Of a DNA stretch of 64,000 nucleotides, positions 1-8,454 are shown one piece after another. Source of the stretch: Sporobacter sp942492735 (GTDB taxonomy: Bacteria > Bacillota > Clostridia > Oscillospirales > Oscillospiraceae); NCBI GenBank assembly GCA_942492735.1, contig OW818648.1:1674001-1738000 (forward strand), read 5' to 3'. The stretch's first letter is position 1. Each line of letters begins with the position of its first letter. Made by a program: the position numbers and the translations under genes. The notes beneath the pieces are model-generated. The model ran no database searches, was not told where the DNA came from, and worked only from the letters and a program-made list of their open reading frames with translations.

Positions 1-893
1 AGCGTTACGCCGGTATGATGCCGACGAAGGATCTCTGGGGAACGGAGATCCTATGGCCGGGCGATGAGCCGGCTGCCATGCCCCACGTCACTGAGGCAAC
101 CAAAGTCATTAAAGACATTACAAGATGGCGTGATTTCGTTAAGGTTCCCGATCTGATCGCCAACTGCTCACAGGATGAATTGTGGGAGCCCTATTTGAAG
201 CGTGTCGCGGAGATCGACCACGAGAACAACCTCGTGATGGCCTTCGCGCCAACGGGTGTCTTTGAGCGACTGCACTTTTTGATGGGCTTTGAGGATATGT
301 TCATCAATTTCATGACGGAGCCGGAGGCCATGATGGACCTGTGTGAGGCGATCGGCGAGTACCGTTACAAGGGGATGAAGCTGATGGTCGACCATGTCCA
401 TCCCGACGTTCTCCACTCCCACGACGACTGGGGCAGCAAGCTGAACCTTTTTATCCAGCCCGAGCTGTGGCGCGATTTCATCAAGCCCCAGTTCGCGAAG
501 GCTTACGGTTACGTCCACGATCACGGCGTCATCATCGAGCACCACTCCGACTCCTTCTGCGAGCAGATCGTCGAGGACATGGTCGACCTGCACATCGATG
601 TCTGGCAGGGCGTGCTGCCCCAGAACGATATTGTTAGGTTACAGAAACAGCTGAACGGACGAATGGCGCTTATGGGCGGCATTGACGCAGCCATTGTGGA
701 CAGACCCAACGCCACGGAAGAGGAAATCCGCAAGGAAACACGGCGCGTGCTTGAAACGTATTGCCCTAACGGCAACTTTATCCCCTGCATTACCTACGGC
801 GGCCCCGGAACGATTTATCCACATGCCGATAAATTCATTAACGATGAAATAGATCAGTACAACAAGACTGTATTCGGCTGCGGCGCTTTGTAG
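1..893 (+). CDS. UroD-fold methyltransferase-like protein (5' end outside window)
   Basis: The reading frame is already open at the first bases of the window, so the visible 292 residues from the first ATG are the C-terminal part of a longer protein; family members are usually 330-380 residues. The (beta/alpha)8 uroporphyrinogen decarboxylase fold is indicated by the FMTEPEAMMDLCEAIGEYR helix, the HSHDDWGSK segment and the late MALMGGIDAA strand. In corrinoid-dependent MtaA/MtbA-type relatives a His-x-Cys motif binds zinc; here the matching segment is HHSDSFC, so the usual cysteine is a serine and thiol activation may be altered. The gene lies 40 bases upstream of a second UroD-fold gene in the same direction, which suggests one operon. 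Whether it moves methyl groups or is a true decarboxylase cannot be decided from this. Confidence 0.85.
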   Translation, partial: RYAGMMPTKDLWGTEILWPGDEPAAMPHVTEATKVIKDITRWRDFVKVPDLIANCSQDELWEPYLKRVAEIDHENNLVMAFAPTGVFERLHFLMGFEDMFINFMTEPEAMMDLCEAIGEYRYKGMKLMVDHVHPDVLHSHDDWGSKLNLFIQPELWRDFIKPQFAKAYGYVHDHGVIIEHHSDSFCEQIVEDMVDLHIDVWQGVLPQNDIVRLQKQLNGRMALMGGIDAAIVDRPNATEEEIRKETRRVLETYCPNGNFIPCITYGGPGTIYPHADKFINDEIDQYNKTVFGCGAL

Positions 894-933
894 GTGACCA
901 GTTACAGATACTATAAAGGAGTATGATTTAGTC

Positions 934-1911
934 ATGAACCGAAGAGAAAACATGCTGGCAATACTGAACCACAAACCGCACGATCATGTTGGAAATTTCA
1001 AGACAGATATGTGCCAGGTCGGCGGTAGTCTGGAGTACTATGAGAACGGCCCGGTTGGAGGCGGTTTCGACGGCTTCGGGATCAAATGGCTGGCATCGGA
1101 GTCTGCGCTTGGGCAAGGAGTGCCGGCAGCCGGTCACATCGTGCTGAATAATATTTGCGACTGGAAGAAGACCGTTAAGTTCCCTGATCTGGATGAATAC
1201 GACTGGGAAGGCCAGGCCAAGACACAGCTCAAAAACTTCAACCCTGACAATCAGATTGTGGAATACGGCATGTGGAATGGGCCTTTTCTAAGGCTTGCCC
1301 ATTTGATGGGATTCGAAAACGGCCTCTGCGCGATGTATGAGGAACCGGAAGCCTGCTACGAGCTTTTAAACGCCATTACTGACTATAAAATAAAGGTCGC
1401 CGAGCGAGCGGTCAAATACTTCAAACCGGACTCAATCTGTACTTATGATGATGTGGCGACAGAGATTTCAACCTTCATATCGCCGGAAAAATACAGAGAG
1501 CTCATCAAGCCCGTGCATAAGAAGTTTAACGATGCGGTGCGCGCGATGGGCGTGATCCCCAGCACTCATATCTGCGGGAAATGTGAAGCGATTATCCCCG
1601 ACCTTATCGACGAATGTTCGGAGGCTTGGGAAATCTGTCAGCCCGAAAATGATCTTCTCCGTCTTCAGAAAGAGCTTGGTGATAAACTTGCCTTTATTGG
1701 CGGATATGACATGAAAGGGCCATTCGCTTATATGGATTTATCTGAGGAGGAGCTTAGAGCCAGTGTCCGAGAGACAATCGACAAATATGCGCCGAGCGGG
1801 AATTATGCAATGATGGGAATGATCCTTTACAGTGATCGGAATAAGTTCCTGAAGACAATGGCCATTATGAGTGACGAGACTATCAAATATGGGACGAATT
1901 ATTATAAATAA
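934..1911 (+). CDS. UroD-fold corrinoid methyltransferase-like protein
   Basis: A 325-residue protein of the uroporphyrinogen decarboxylase superfamily, full length for the family. It starts at an ATG preceded by AAAGGAG. The Zn-binding pattern of MtaA/MtbA methylcobamide:thiol methyltransferases is visible as H212-x-C214-G-x-x-C217, and a conserved GFENGLCAMYEEPEA helix lies near residue 126. Such proteins move a methyl group between a corrinoid protein and a thiol or tetrahydrofolate during use of methylated compounds. No corrinoid protein is encoded in the window, so substrate and partner are unknown. It follows another UroD-fold gene closely and is probably co-transcribed with it. It is clearly diverged from the three paralogues near 49.5-54.5 kb, which are much more alike each other. 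Confidence 0.85.
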   Translation: MNRRENMLAILNHKPHDHVGNFKTDMCQVGGSLEYYENGPVGGGFDGFGIKWLASESALGQGVPAAGHIVLNNICDWKKTVKFPDLDEYDWEGQAKTQLKNFNPDNQIVEYGMWNGPFLRLAHLMGFENGLCAMYEEPEACYELLNAITDYKIKVAERAVKYFKPDSICTYDDVATEISTFISPEKYRELIKPVHKKFNDAVRAMGVIPSTHICGKCEAIIPDLIDECSEAWEICQPENDLLRLQKELGDKLAFIGGYDMKGPFAYMDLSEEELRASVRETIDKYAPSGNYAMMGMILYSDRNKFLKTMAIMSDETIKYGTNYYK

Positions 1912-1963
1912 TTTCAATGACTAAAAGGGTTTTGGGCATGAAGTGTTTATATGGAATATTATG

Positions 1964-1991
1964 TTGACAAACGCGAAATATAATGTAAAAT
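1964..1991 (+). promoter_or_regulatory. Promoter of the zinc-ribbon protein gene
   Basis: TTGACA at 1964-1969 and TAAAAT at 1986-1991 are separated by 16 bases, a good vegetative sigma-A pattern. The gene starts at 2046 behind a GTGAGG ribosome binding site. Confidence 0.65.
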
Positions 1992-2045
1992 ATATCCAGT
2001 ATTCAAACACTTGGATATAATAAAATAGAGTGAGGAAATCGGATT

Positions 2046-2348
2046 ATGAACAAAGATAAAACACTGACATGCAGGGACTGCGGCAGCACTTTTGAATTTA
2101 CGGCAAGCGAACAGGATTTTTATGCTGAGAAGGGCTTTGCTAATGAGCCGACACGATGCCAGAGCTGCCGCTCAGCACGTAAGGCCGGCGGCGCCTCATC
2201 CGGCGGCAGGTCGTTCGGGGGCGGTTCAACAAGCAGAGAAATGTTCGATGCAACGTGTGCCTCATGCGGTAAAAGCACACAGGTTCCGTTTAAACCCTCT
2301 GCCGGAAGACCGGTATATTGCAGCGACTGTTTCTCCAGACAAAGATAA
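2046..2348 (+). CDS. Small zinc-ribbon protein with CxxC-x17-CxxC motif
   Basis: A 100-residue protein with two predicted zinc sites. The N-terminal site uses CRDCG (residues 9-13) with a later CQSC, typical of the small zinc-ribbon (zf-trcl-like) domain. After a Gly/Ser-rich linker the C-terminal half carries CASC, exactly 17 residues, then CSDC, the arrangement of the CxxC-x17-CxxC family. Such proteins are common in Clostridia and some are thought to bind RNA or DNA, but no role is established. It has its own promoter and appears to be a single gene. Confidence 0.8.
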   Translation: MNKDKTLTCRDCGSTFEFTASEQDFYAEKGFANEPTRCQSCRSARKAGGASSGGRSFGGGSTSREMFDATCASCGKSTQVPFKPSAGRPVYCSDCFSRQR

Positions 2349-2485
2349 CACAGTCTGACGGTTCTTCTGTGCTGATAAACAAGCCCAAACAGCTGTCTAC
2401 TTGTTTTCGGTTAAACTGTCTCGTTAACGAAATCCTATACTATAACATATGATAGGTATGGATTTTTCATTAAGGAGGCATAAGG

Positions 2486-2698
2486 ATGGATTTAAGAAAC
2501 AATGAAATAACAGTCGGCGAAATTATTTCAAATCCGGACGCCAAAGCCCTGCTCAAAAGAGAGTTTCCTGAGGTAGCGAGCCCTATCATGCTGCAGTTGG
2601 GCAAAAATATGACCCTTACAGCCGTGCTTGAACTTGCAAAGGGCCGGTATCCGAAGGAAAAGATTGATAGAGTCCTTGCCGAGCTCCAGGCAATCTGA
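2486..2698 (+). CDS. Small helical protein of unknown function
   Basis: A 70-residue acidic, probably all-helical protein starting at an ATG behind an AAGGAGG site and followed by a clear terminator. The pattern, with EIISNPDAKALLKREFP followed by a short turn and a second helical stretch ending AELQAI, resembles a small helical domain that I associate with the C-terminal ends of some bacterial carbohydrate-active enzymes. Here it stands alone. I do not recognise a function; the ribosome binding site, codon pattern and terminator make it a real gene. Confidence 0.65.
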   Translation: MDLRNNEITVGEIISNPDAKALLKREFPEVASPIMLQLGKNMTLTAVLELAKGRYPKEKIDRVLAELQAI

Positions 2699-2728
2699 AT
2701 AAATAAAGCGGTAACGAAGCTTTTAAGT

Positions 2729-2758
2729 AACCCCTGTGATTTGAAAATCATAGGGGTT
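2729..2758 (+). terminator. Hairpin terminator after the 70-residue protein gene
   Basis: AACCCCT...TGATTT pairs with AAATCA...AGGGGTT around a two-base loop, with one internal mismatch, 30 bases past the stop codon. The following bases are T-rich but not a pure T run. Confidence 0.65.
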
Positions 2759-2804
2759 ATTGCGTTATATTGGAAGGTCAGAGAGATGGTGAAATAAATA
2801 GATA

Positions 2805-2832
2805 TTGAAAAATTTTGTAAACCCTATATAAT
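2805..2832 (+). promoter_or_regulatory. Promoter of the agr-like locus
   Basis: TTGAAA at 2805-2810 and TATAAT at 2827-2832 are 16 bases apart, upstream of the DUF5317 gene at 2923. The four genes that follow overlap or nearly touch, so this is probably the promoter of the whole quorum-sensing operon. Confidence 0.55.
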
Positions 2833-2922
2833 ATTATATGAGGATAATTGGGCGATATTACATAATAATGTAAAAATTGATAAAATTTACATATATACGA
2901 CATAAATCCGGATGGTAGATAA

Positions 2923-3498
2923 ATGATATTTGCAATAATTTTTGCCCTGGTACTGGCAAAAATAAAAGGGTACAAGCTGAAACCGCTGCTGGAGGCTTAT
3001 TCGATCTATCCGTTCGCATTATTGACGGTTGTTATGCTCTACTTCCAGGCCTGCATATTTTTTCACGACTACGATTGGATCAAGTATGCCGGATACATAA
3101 AAAGCATATACCTTTTTTCGCTTGTCATTCCATTTTTGGCTTATAAATTGTACAAGCCTGGATTGCTGGGGGCAGGACTCATCATTGTTGGTACGCTCCT
3201 AAATAAATTCGTCATATCTCAGAACGGCGGAAAAATGCCTGTATATGCGTCACTTTCAAAACTGACGGGTTATTATAATGAAAAAGCGATAAAAACGGCA
3301 GACGCCATCCATGCTGTCGGCGATGCATCAACGAGATTTAAGTTCCTGACTGATTATGTTGATATCGGTTATAGCATTTTAAGCATCGGTGATATCCTCA
3401 TCCATTCGTTTGCGTTTGTTATTGTGTTTTTTGTTATAAAGGAAATAGATATTAATAATAAGCAAGAGGTCCATTGGGAATTGAATAAAAAAGAGTAG
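2923..3498 (+). CDS. DUF5317-type membrane protein
   Basis: A 191-residue membrane protein with about five hydrophobic segments and the NGGKMPV motif near residue 106, which I associate with the DUF5317 family of Clostridia. The function of the family is unknown. It is the first gene of a tight four-gene array (next start six bases after its stop) that ends with AgrB and an AgrD-type peptide, so a part in peptide signalling or its sensing is inferred from context only. Confidence 0.7.
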   Translation: MIFAIIFALVLAKIKGYKLKPLLEAYSIYPFALLTVVMLYFQACIFFHDYDWIKYAGYIKSIYLFSLVIPFLAYKLYKPGLLGAGLIIVGTLLNKFVISQNGGKMPVYASLSKLTGYYNEKAIKTADAIHAVGDASTRFKFLTDYVDIGYSILSIGDILIHSFAFVIVFFVIKEIDINNKQEVHWELNKKE

Positions 3499-3504
3499 GG
3501 TTGA

Positions 3505-4014
3505 GTGATGAAGATTTTTGAAATCATTCTTTTTGAATATATCCTTGGATATATTCTGCAGGGGTTTGCATATTGCCTTGGGATATATGCGTTTTGTCTG
3601 AAGAAGGTAGAAGCAAAAAAATACATAGCAGTAAGCGTTTTATGTATCGTTATTTCGATTTTAGTGAGGTTATTGCCTGTTAGCTTTGGTATTCACACGA
3701 TACTTGTACTCGTTTGTTTATTTTTGTTAGCGATTTTTTTCCTGAAGATGCCTGCTTTGGCCTCAATCAGGTCGATCGTCGCGATAACGATTCTTTTGAT
3801 TATTACAGAATTATTAAGCATTTTCATTATGACCAGTATTATTGGACCGGATAAAGTTGACGTGATGATGAAAGACAGAATCGGCAAATCGATTATTGCA
3901 CTTCCATCATCCATATTGTTCGCACTGTTCATAACTGTCTCGTATTTTGCGCTGTTAAAACTCAAGAGGAAAAAGAGTGTTGAAAATGGAGAAGATGGCA
4001 CAAACACTTTCTAG
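3505..4014 (+). CDS. AgrC-like membrane sensor domain without kinase
   Basis: A 169-residue integral membrane protein with about five or six transmembrane segments and a short charged tail (KLKRKKSVENGED). Its size, order in the array and style resemble the membrane sensor half of AgrC-type histidine kinases, but the frame ends where the kinase domain would begin and no kinase or response regulator follows. Its 3' end overlaps agrB by 38 bases, so the two are translationally coupled. It could be a stand-alone peptide receptor, a helper of AgrB, or a degenerate AgrC; the similarity is by topology, not by motif. Confidence 0.55.
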   Translation: MMKIFEIILFEYILGYILQGFAYCLGIYAFCLKKVEAKKYIAVSVLCIVISILVRLLPVSFGIHTILVLVCLFLLAIFFLKMPALASIRSIVAITILLIITELLSIFIMTSIIGPDKVDVMMKDRIGKSIIALPSSILFALFITVSYFALLKLKRKKSVENGEDGTNTF

Positions 4015-4624
4015 TAAAATAGCCAATCAGATGCATTATGATGAAGATAAAGAAGCAGTAATTGCCTACGGACTCACGGCGATCTTTCAAATTTTCGTTA
4101 TTGCGCTCCTCATTTCTGTTATTGGCATAATATGTGACTTTTGGTATGAATCTCTTATTATTTTTTTCGGAGTCGGCCTTCTTAAAAAATCAACCGGAGG
4201 TGCGCATTCTCGGTCCATTTATAGCTGTATTATCATTAGTGTTCTATCTATTTCGTTTTTCGCCATGTTATCGAGATATATATTTCGTTTTTCGATTAAT
4301 ATATACATAAGTTTTGCTCTTCCTTTATTTGTTTTTATATTGTGTTTTATTATCTTCAACAAAAAAGTGCCGGTTGATTCACCCAACAAGCCGATACAAA
4401 AACCTGAAAAGATTAAGAGGCTGAGAAGACAAAGCACTATTTTATTAATAATATATACCGCATTAACATATGCCTTCATTATTTTAGCGCCTCATAATGA
4501 AAGGTTTCAAAGCTTATCGTTTTGTATTCACTTTATCTTACTTTGGCAAACATATATGCTTACTAAAAATGGCATGAGGTTCATTACTTTGATTGACATT
4601 GGATTTAATATAAAGGAGGTTTAG
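3977..4624 (+). CDS. agrB: AgrB-type autoinducer peptide-processing cysteine protease
   Basis: A 215-residue polytopic membrane protein of the accessory gene regulator B family, which cleaves the AgrD precursor and forms the thiolactone ring. The catalytic pair is present in GGAHSRSIYSC: with the GTG start at 3977 these fall at H77 and C84, the same positions and seven-residue spacing as in Staphylococcus aureus AgrB. The GTG has an AGAGGA site eight bases upstream; an ATG at 3986 is an alternative start with poorer spacing. About five or six transmembrane segments follow. The agrD-like gene starts two bases after its stop. Confidence 0.9.
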   Translation: MLKMEKMAQTLSSKIANQMHYDEDKEAVIAYGLTAIFQIFVIALLISVIGIICDFWYESLIIFFGVGLLKKSTGGAHSRSIYSCIIISVLSISFFAMLSRYIFRFSINIYISFALPLFVFILCFIIFNKKVPVDSPNKPIQKPEKIKRLRRQSTILLIIYTALTYAFIILAPHNERFQSLSFCIHFILLWQTYMLTKNGMRFITLIDIGFNIKEV

Positions 4625-4626
4625 AC

Positions 4627-4752
4627 ATGAAAAAAGCGATATTTGCGGTTATATCAATCATTGCTGTTTTCTTTGCAACCGTGGTAGCATCGTCGGCTTG
4701 TATCTTTTATATTTACCAACCCAAAGAACCTGGAAGCCTGAGTGACAAATAG
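4627..4752 (+). CDS. agrD: AgrD-type cyclic lactone autoinducer precursor, 41 residues
   Basis: A short gene immediately after agrB with a GGAGG site overlapping the end of agrB. The product has a basic hydrophobic leader (residues 1-21), then SSAC at 22-25 and the conserved tail YQPKEP (30-35) followed by SLSDK. This is the cyclic lactone autoinducer pattern common in Clostridia. By family analogy AgrB would cut after about residue 29 and join its carboxyl to Cys25, giving a five-residue thiolactone ring C-I-F-Y-I with a short exocyclic N-terminal tail of unknown length. A strong terminator follows, so this closes the operon. Confidence 0.9.
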   Translation: MKKAIFAVISIIAVFFATVVASSACIFYIYQPKEPGSLSDK

Positions 4753-4769
4753 AAAACAGAAAAAAGAAA

Positions 4770-4809
4770 AACCGGGGATCCAAAAGTGTATCGTTTTGGG
4801 TCCCCGGTT
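4770..4809 (+). terminator. Terminator of the agr-like operon
   Basis: A 16-base-pair stem (AACCGGGGATCC... with one G-T pair) around an eight-base loop, 17 bases after the agrD stop, followed by a GTTTG tail. Confidence 0.85.
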
Positions 4810-4903
4810 GTTTGTCGGTCCCATATTCAAGAAATATTCAAATATACCGATAATAAAAGTAGAAGCAGTACGAATAAACGCGTTTTAGTGAAGGAGGTGC
4901 CGC

Positions 4904-6595
4904 ATGGACGGAATATTCTCGGGCTTGACATCAATTGTTCCAATTATGCCTGAACAGACGACGATATCCGACAGGAGCGGCATAAAAGGGCCTCCTGTGG
5001 AAATTATGCCCCTGCCGTCAAACAGCTTTATGTCCGATGACGCGACAACGGAAATGCTCAATAATCCCTTTACGCTGAGCCTGGATATAAGAGGCCATAA
5101 CGACGGTAGAGCTAACGTCCCTAAGACCGCCAGCAAAACAGCATATTCCGAGGACGTATTTACGGGTGCGACACTCGCCGAAGCGTATACGCTAAGCCTC
5201 AGCAATGAAGAAAATGCACCAGTTGCTGCTGAAATCGCACGCGAAATGTCCCGAATGAAGAATTATGAGATGCTTGGGAAGAGTACAATGCGTCAAATAT
5301 ATCGGCTGAATCCCAAGACAGGGGCGGCGGAGAATATTAAAGTGCCAAATCAAAGTGGCGGCGATATAGATCTCATCAGTGAAAAAGTCAGGAACTTTTT
5401 ATCACAATCAACAGCGCAGCAAAACGGAGACATCAATATTTTGCCGAAGGGCGTGACACTGACTACACCGGAGCTCATCACCGAGGAAGCTGTAAATCAG
5501 CTGCAAGCGTCACAGCCCAAAGAGGCGACAAGCGCAAGTGTCCGTCAGGACATGTCGCTATTATCGAGTCTTGCGACCGGTCAGCTTTCGGCATCTGATA
5601 TTGAGGCCATATTGACACTCGAGCCGGAGCTCCAGGAAGCTCTGCTGAATATGCTGAGCAACGACGAAACAAGCCCATCCCAGCAGAATACAGTAAAAGC
5701 AAATCCGCTCGGCAATGGCAGCGGGGATGAACCGGTTTCAACATATGCGCAAAGCGGCCAGGGCGCGCCGCTCGAAAATAACACGGCGTCTATTGACAAG
5801 ACGCTGCTTGTTAATTCACAGCAGGGCATCATCCAGCAGACACTCATTAACATGACGAAGCCGCTTAATAGCCAGGACATAAAGCGGATGACAGATGTGC
5901 CGGTAACGGCTCAAGATGTCATTTTTACAGAAGACGAACTGGCGCGGTTGACAGCAGATGCTTTGGCCGGCGGTAAGGTGATGAGCGGACGTACGGCGAA
6001 CACGCTGTTCGGCAGCATGCAAAATCTCCGAAAAGTGACTGAATTGCCATATTCGCTTTATATTTTCGGCAATATCGTCCCAGCCGGCAAGGGGAAAATT
6101 GACGAGGAAGGCAAAGTTGCCATATCGGAGGAATCGGAAGCCCAGAAGAAGAATCCGGCTGAATTACTGAGAATCTCCGAGGCCATAAAGATGGCGTCTG
6201 TGCTGCACAATATTTATTATGGAGGAAGCGGACGCTTCCCGCAGGTAACGCCGTGGTACGAGCCTTATATCAGGTACGCGATCAAAAACGGGATTATTAA
6301 GAATAACGACTTTGGCGATTATAGTGAACTGGCGACACGGGCTGAGATGGCGTATATTTTCTCAGGCTCAGTCCCAAGGGCGGAATTTCAAATTATCAAC
6401 TTCGTGTCCGATATTCCTGACGTCATTGAAACCATTGGCTATGGTGATCGTATTTATCTTCTTTTCAGAGCGGGTGTCTTGATGAAAACCGATAAAAACG
6501 GCAGCTTCCACCCCGAGAGTGTCATCACAAAAACGGAGGCATCATCAATCATCGGCCGCATCGCAACACCTGACGACAGGAAAAGAATTATATAG
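4904..6595 (+). CDS. Protein with C-terminal SLH-like repeats and no signal peptide
   Basis: A 563-residue protein starting at an ATG behind AAGGAGG. Residues 1-400 are polar, Gln/Asn/Ser-rich and unrecognised. The last ~150 residues hold two S-layer-homology-like repeats: one around FPQVTPWYEPYIRYAIKNGI and RAEMAYIF, and one around FVSDIPDV, YLLFRAGVL, GSFHPES and KTEASSIIGRI. SLH domains normally bind pyruvylated wall polymers at the surface. No signal peptide is visible at this start, and the N-terminus is not basic or hydrophobic, so either export is non-classical, as for some spore proteins, or the domain is used inside the cell. It is a single gene. Confidence 0.75.
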   Translation: MDGIFSGLTSIVPIMPEQTTISDRSGIKGPPVEIMPLPSNSFMSDDATTEMLNNPFTLSLDIRGHNDGRANVPKTASKTAYSEDVFTGATLAEAYTLSLSNEENAPVAAEIAREMSRMKNYEMLGKSTMRQIYRLNPKTGAAENIKVPNQSGGDIDLISEKVRNFLSQSTAQQNGDINILPKGVTLTTPELITEEAVNQLQASQPKEATSASVRQDMSLLSSLATGQLSASDIEAILTLEPELQEALLNMLSNDETSPSQQNTVKANPLGNGSGDEPVSTYAQSGQGAPLENNTASIDKTLLVNSQQGIIQQTLINMTKPLNSQDIKRMTDVPVTAQDVIFTEDELARLTADALAGGKVMSGRTANTLFGSMQNLRKVTELPYSLYIFGNIVPAGKGKIDEEGKVAISEESEAQKKNPAELLRISEAIKMASVLHNIYYGGSGRFPQVTPWYEPYIRYAIKNGIIKNNDFGDYSELATRAEMAYIFSGSVPRAEFQIINFVSDIPDVIETIGYGDRIYLLFRAGVLMKTDKNGSFHPESVITKTEASSIIGRIATPDDRKRII

Positions 6596-6625
6596 CAGAC
6601 ATTTGAATACACCATCTATAACGCA

Positions 6626-6697
6626 AAAGATTCTTCGTCACTGCGCTCCTCAGAATGACAAAACCTGTCATTCTGAGCCGTCAGGCGAAGAATCTTT
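6626..6697. repeat. Inverted repeat between the SLH-like gene and argS
   Basis: AAAGATTCTTCG (6626-6637) pairs with CGAAGAATCTTT (6686-6697), and inside it CTCAGAATGACA (6649-6660) pairs with TGTCATTCTGAG (6666-6677). It lies between convergent genes and is followed by a T-rich run on the plus strand, so it may act as a terminator. The sequence has the look of a dispersed intergenic repeat. Confidence 0.7.
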
Positions 6698-6724
6698 TTC
6701 TTTTTGTATATTTCTTATAATGTT

Positions 6725-8422
6725 CTACATTTTTTCCGGCGCTGTTACACCGATAATGGCCAGACAGCTTTTTATAACGATGCGGACGGCGTCGGCGAGC
6801 TTCAGCCGGGCAGCGAGGATGTTATCCGCTTCTCCTTTTATCCTGCAGGCGTTATAGAATCTGTGGAATCGGGCTGCCAGCTCAACCACATAGCGGTTGA
6901 TGCGTGACGGGTCATAGTCGCGCGCGGCAAGCTTGATCTCCTCAGGAAGCAGGGAGAGCTGCCGTAAAAGCTCGCGCTCGGCCTCCGATGACAGGACGGA
7001 TACATCAATATCCTTGACGGACGCAACATCATAGCTTTCAGCTTTCAGCGCCGCAATCAAGCTGCATATCCGCGCGTGCGCGTACTGCACGTAATAGACA
7101 GGGTTCTCGCTATCCTGACGAACAGCAAGACCCAAATCGAATTCGAGATGCGTGTCTGGCTTGGCGCTGAATGCAAAGCGGCAGGCGTCGACGGAGATCT
7201 CATCCAAAAGGTCATTAAGCGTCAGAGCCTTGCCGGTCCGCTTCGACACCTTGACTGTTTCGCCGTCTCTGACGAGGCGCACCATCTGCATGATGACGAA
7301 CTCAAGACGGTCGGGGTCAATACCGAGTGCGGGCGACGTCATCGTCGATTTAAAGCGTATCGCGTGTCCGTGATGATCGGCACCCCAAATGTCGATGACA
7401 CGGTCATAGCCGCGTACGATAAATTTGTTGCGATGATAGGCGATATCCACGGCGTAATAGGTATAAAAACCGTTTGCTCGGAGAAGGACTTCGTCCTTGT
7501 CGGCGCCGAGCTCTTTGTTTTTGAGCCATATAGCACCGTCTTTTTCGTAGGTGTAACCATTTTCGGTGAGGAGATTTACTGTCTCGGCGACATAGCCGCT
7601 CTCATGCAGCTCGCTCTCCATAAACCACCTGTCAAAATTGATGCGGTATCGCTCCAGATGCTTTTTCATCATGGCGATATTATGCGGGAGGCTGAAAGCG
7701 ATAAAGGCGCCAGCGCGGTCCTCGGGTGTCAGCGTCACATACTTGTCCCCGTCACGGTCCTTGATGAGTGACGCGAGTTCGCGGATGTCGTCGCCGTGGT
7801 AGCCATTTTCGGGGAATGGAGCGTTTTCCTCACCGACAAAGAGCTGCATGTAGCGGGCTTCAATCGATTTGGCGAAGAGCTCTACCTGATTGCCCGCATC
7901 GTTGACATAAAATTCTCGCCAGACGTCATAACCAGCTCGTTCGAGAACAGAGGCCAATGTGTCACCGAGGACGCCCCCTCGGGCGTTGCCGATGGTCATC
8001 GGGCCCGTGGGATTCGCCGAAACAAATTCGACCATCACGCGCTCGCCTTTTCCGATATCGGATGCGCCGTACGTGTCGCCTTCGGCCTCAATCGTCTGAA
8101 GCACTTCGCGGTACCACTTGTCGGATAAGAAGAAGTTGATAAAGCCGGGGCCGGCTATTTCGACTCTGCTGAAATAGCTGTCATCCAGACTTAAATGCCC
8201 AGTGATTGCCTCCGCGATTTTGCGCGGCGGCATTTTCATATCACGCGCGCCAACAAGGGCGTGCGTCGCGGCGTAATCGCCGTTGGCTGTATCTCTTGGG
8301 ATTTCAACAACGCCGCATAAACTGAACCCTGACGGAAGAACTCCCGTCAAGGCCGTTTTCTCATATGCTAGATTAATGAGCTCGTCTATCCGGAGCTTCG
8401 CCGCGTCTATCAGATTTGCCAT
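6725..8422 (-). CDS. argS: Arginyl-tRNA synthetase
   Basis: A 565-residue class I aminoacyl-tRNA synthetase that charges tRNA-Arg. The N-terminal tRNA-binding domain covers about residues 1-110. The catalytic Rossmann fold carries FVSANPTGPMTIGNARGG (133-150), in which the HIGH signature reads T-I-G-N (143-146), and a VKVSKRTGKALTL segment in the KMSKS position. The C-terminal helical anticodon domain includes YYVQYAHARI. The changed HIGH motif is of a kind I recall from clostridial ArgS proteins and need not mean loss of activity. A start ATG has AGGAGG just upstream. A DUF1934 gene lies 32 bases upstream in the same direction. Confidence 0.95.
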   Translation of the reverse strand: MANLIDAAKLRIDELINLAYEKTALTGVLPSGFSLCGVVEIPRDTANGDYAATHALVGARDMKMPPRKIAEAITGHLSLDDSYFSRVEIAGPGFINFFLSDKWYREVLQTIEAEGDTYGASDIGKGERVMVEFVSANPTGPMTIGNARGGVLGDTLASVLERAGYDVWREFYVNDAGNQVELFAKSIEARYMQLFVGEENAPFPENGYHGDDIRELASLIKDRDGDKYVTLTPEDRAGAFIAFSLPHNIAMMKKHLERYRINFDRWFMESELHESGYVAETVNLLTENGYTYEKDGAIWLKNKELGADKDEVLLRANGFYTYYAVDIAYHRNKFIVRGYDRVIDIWGADHHGHAIRFKSTMTSPALGIDPDRLEFVIMQMVRLVRDGETVKVSKRTGKALTLNDLLDEISVDACRFAFSAKPDTHLEFDLGLAVRQDSENPVYYVQYAHARICSLIAALKAESYDVASVKDIDVSVLSSEAERELLRQLSLLPEEIKLAARDYDPSRINRYVVELAARFHRFYNACRIKGEADNILAARLKLADAVRIVIKSCLAIIGVTAPEKM

Positions 8423-8454
8423 ATTAACCTCCTACAGGTCATGTAAAACTTGTT

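Noticed and set aside
7076..8128. Long plus-strand reading frames opposite argS
   Set aside because: They are mirror frames of argS with improbable composition and no ribosome binding sites; argS is certain on the other strand.
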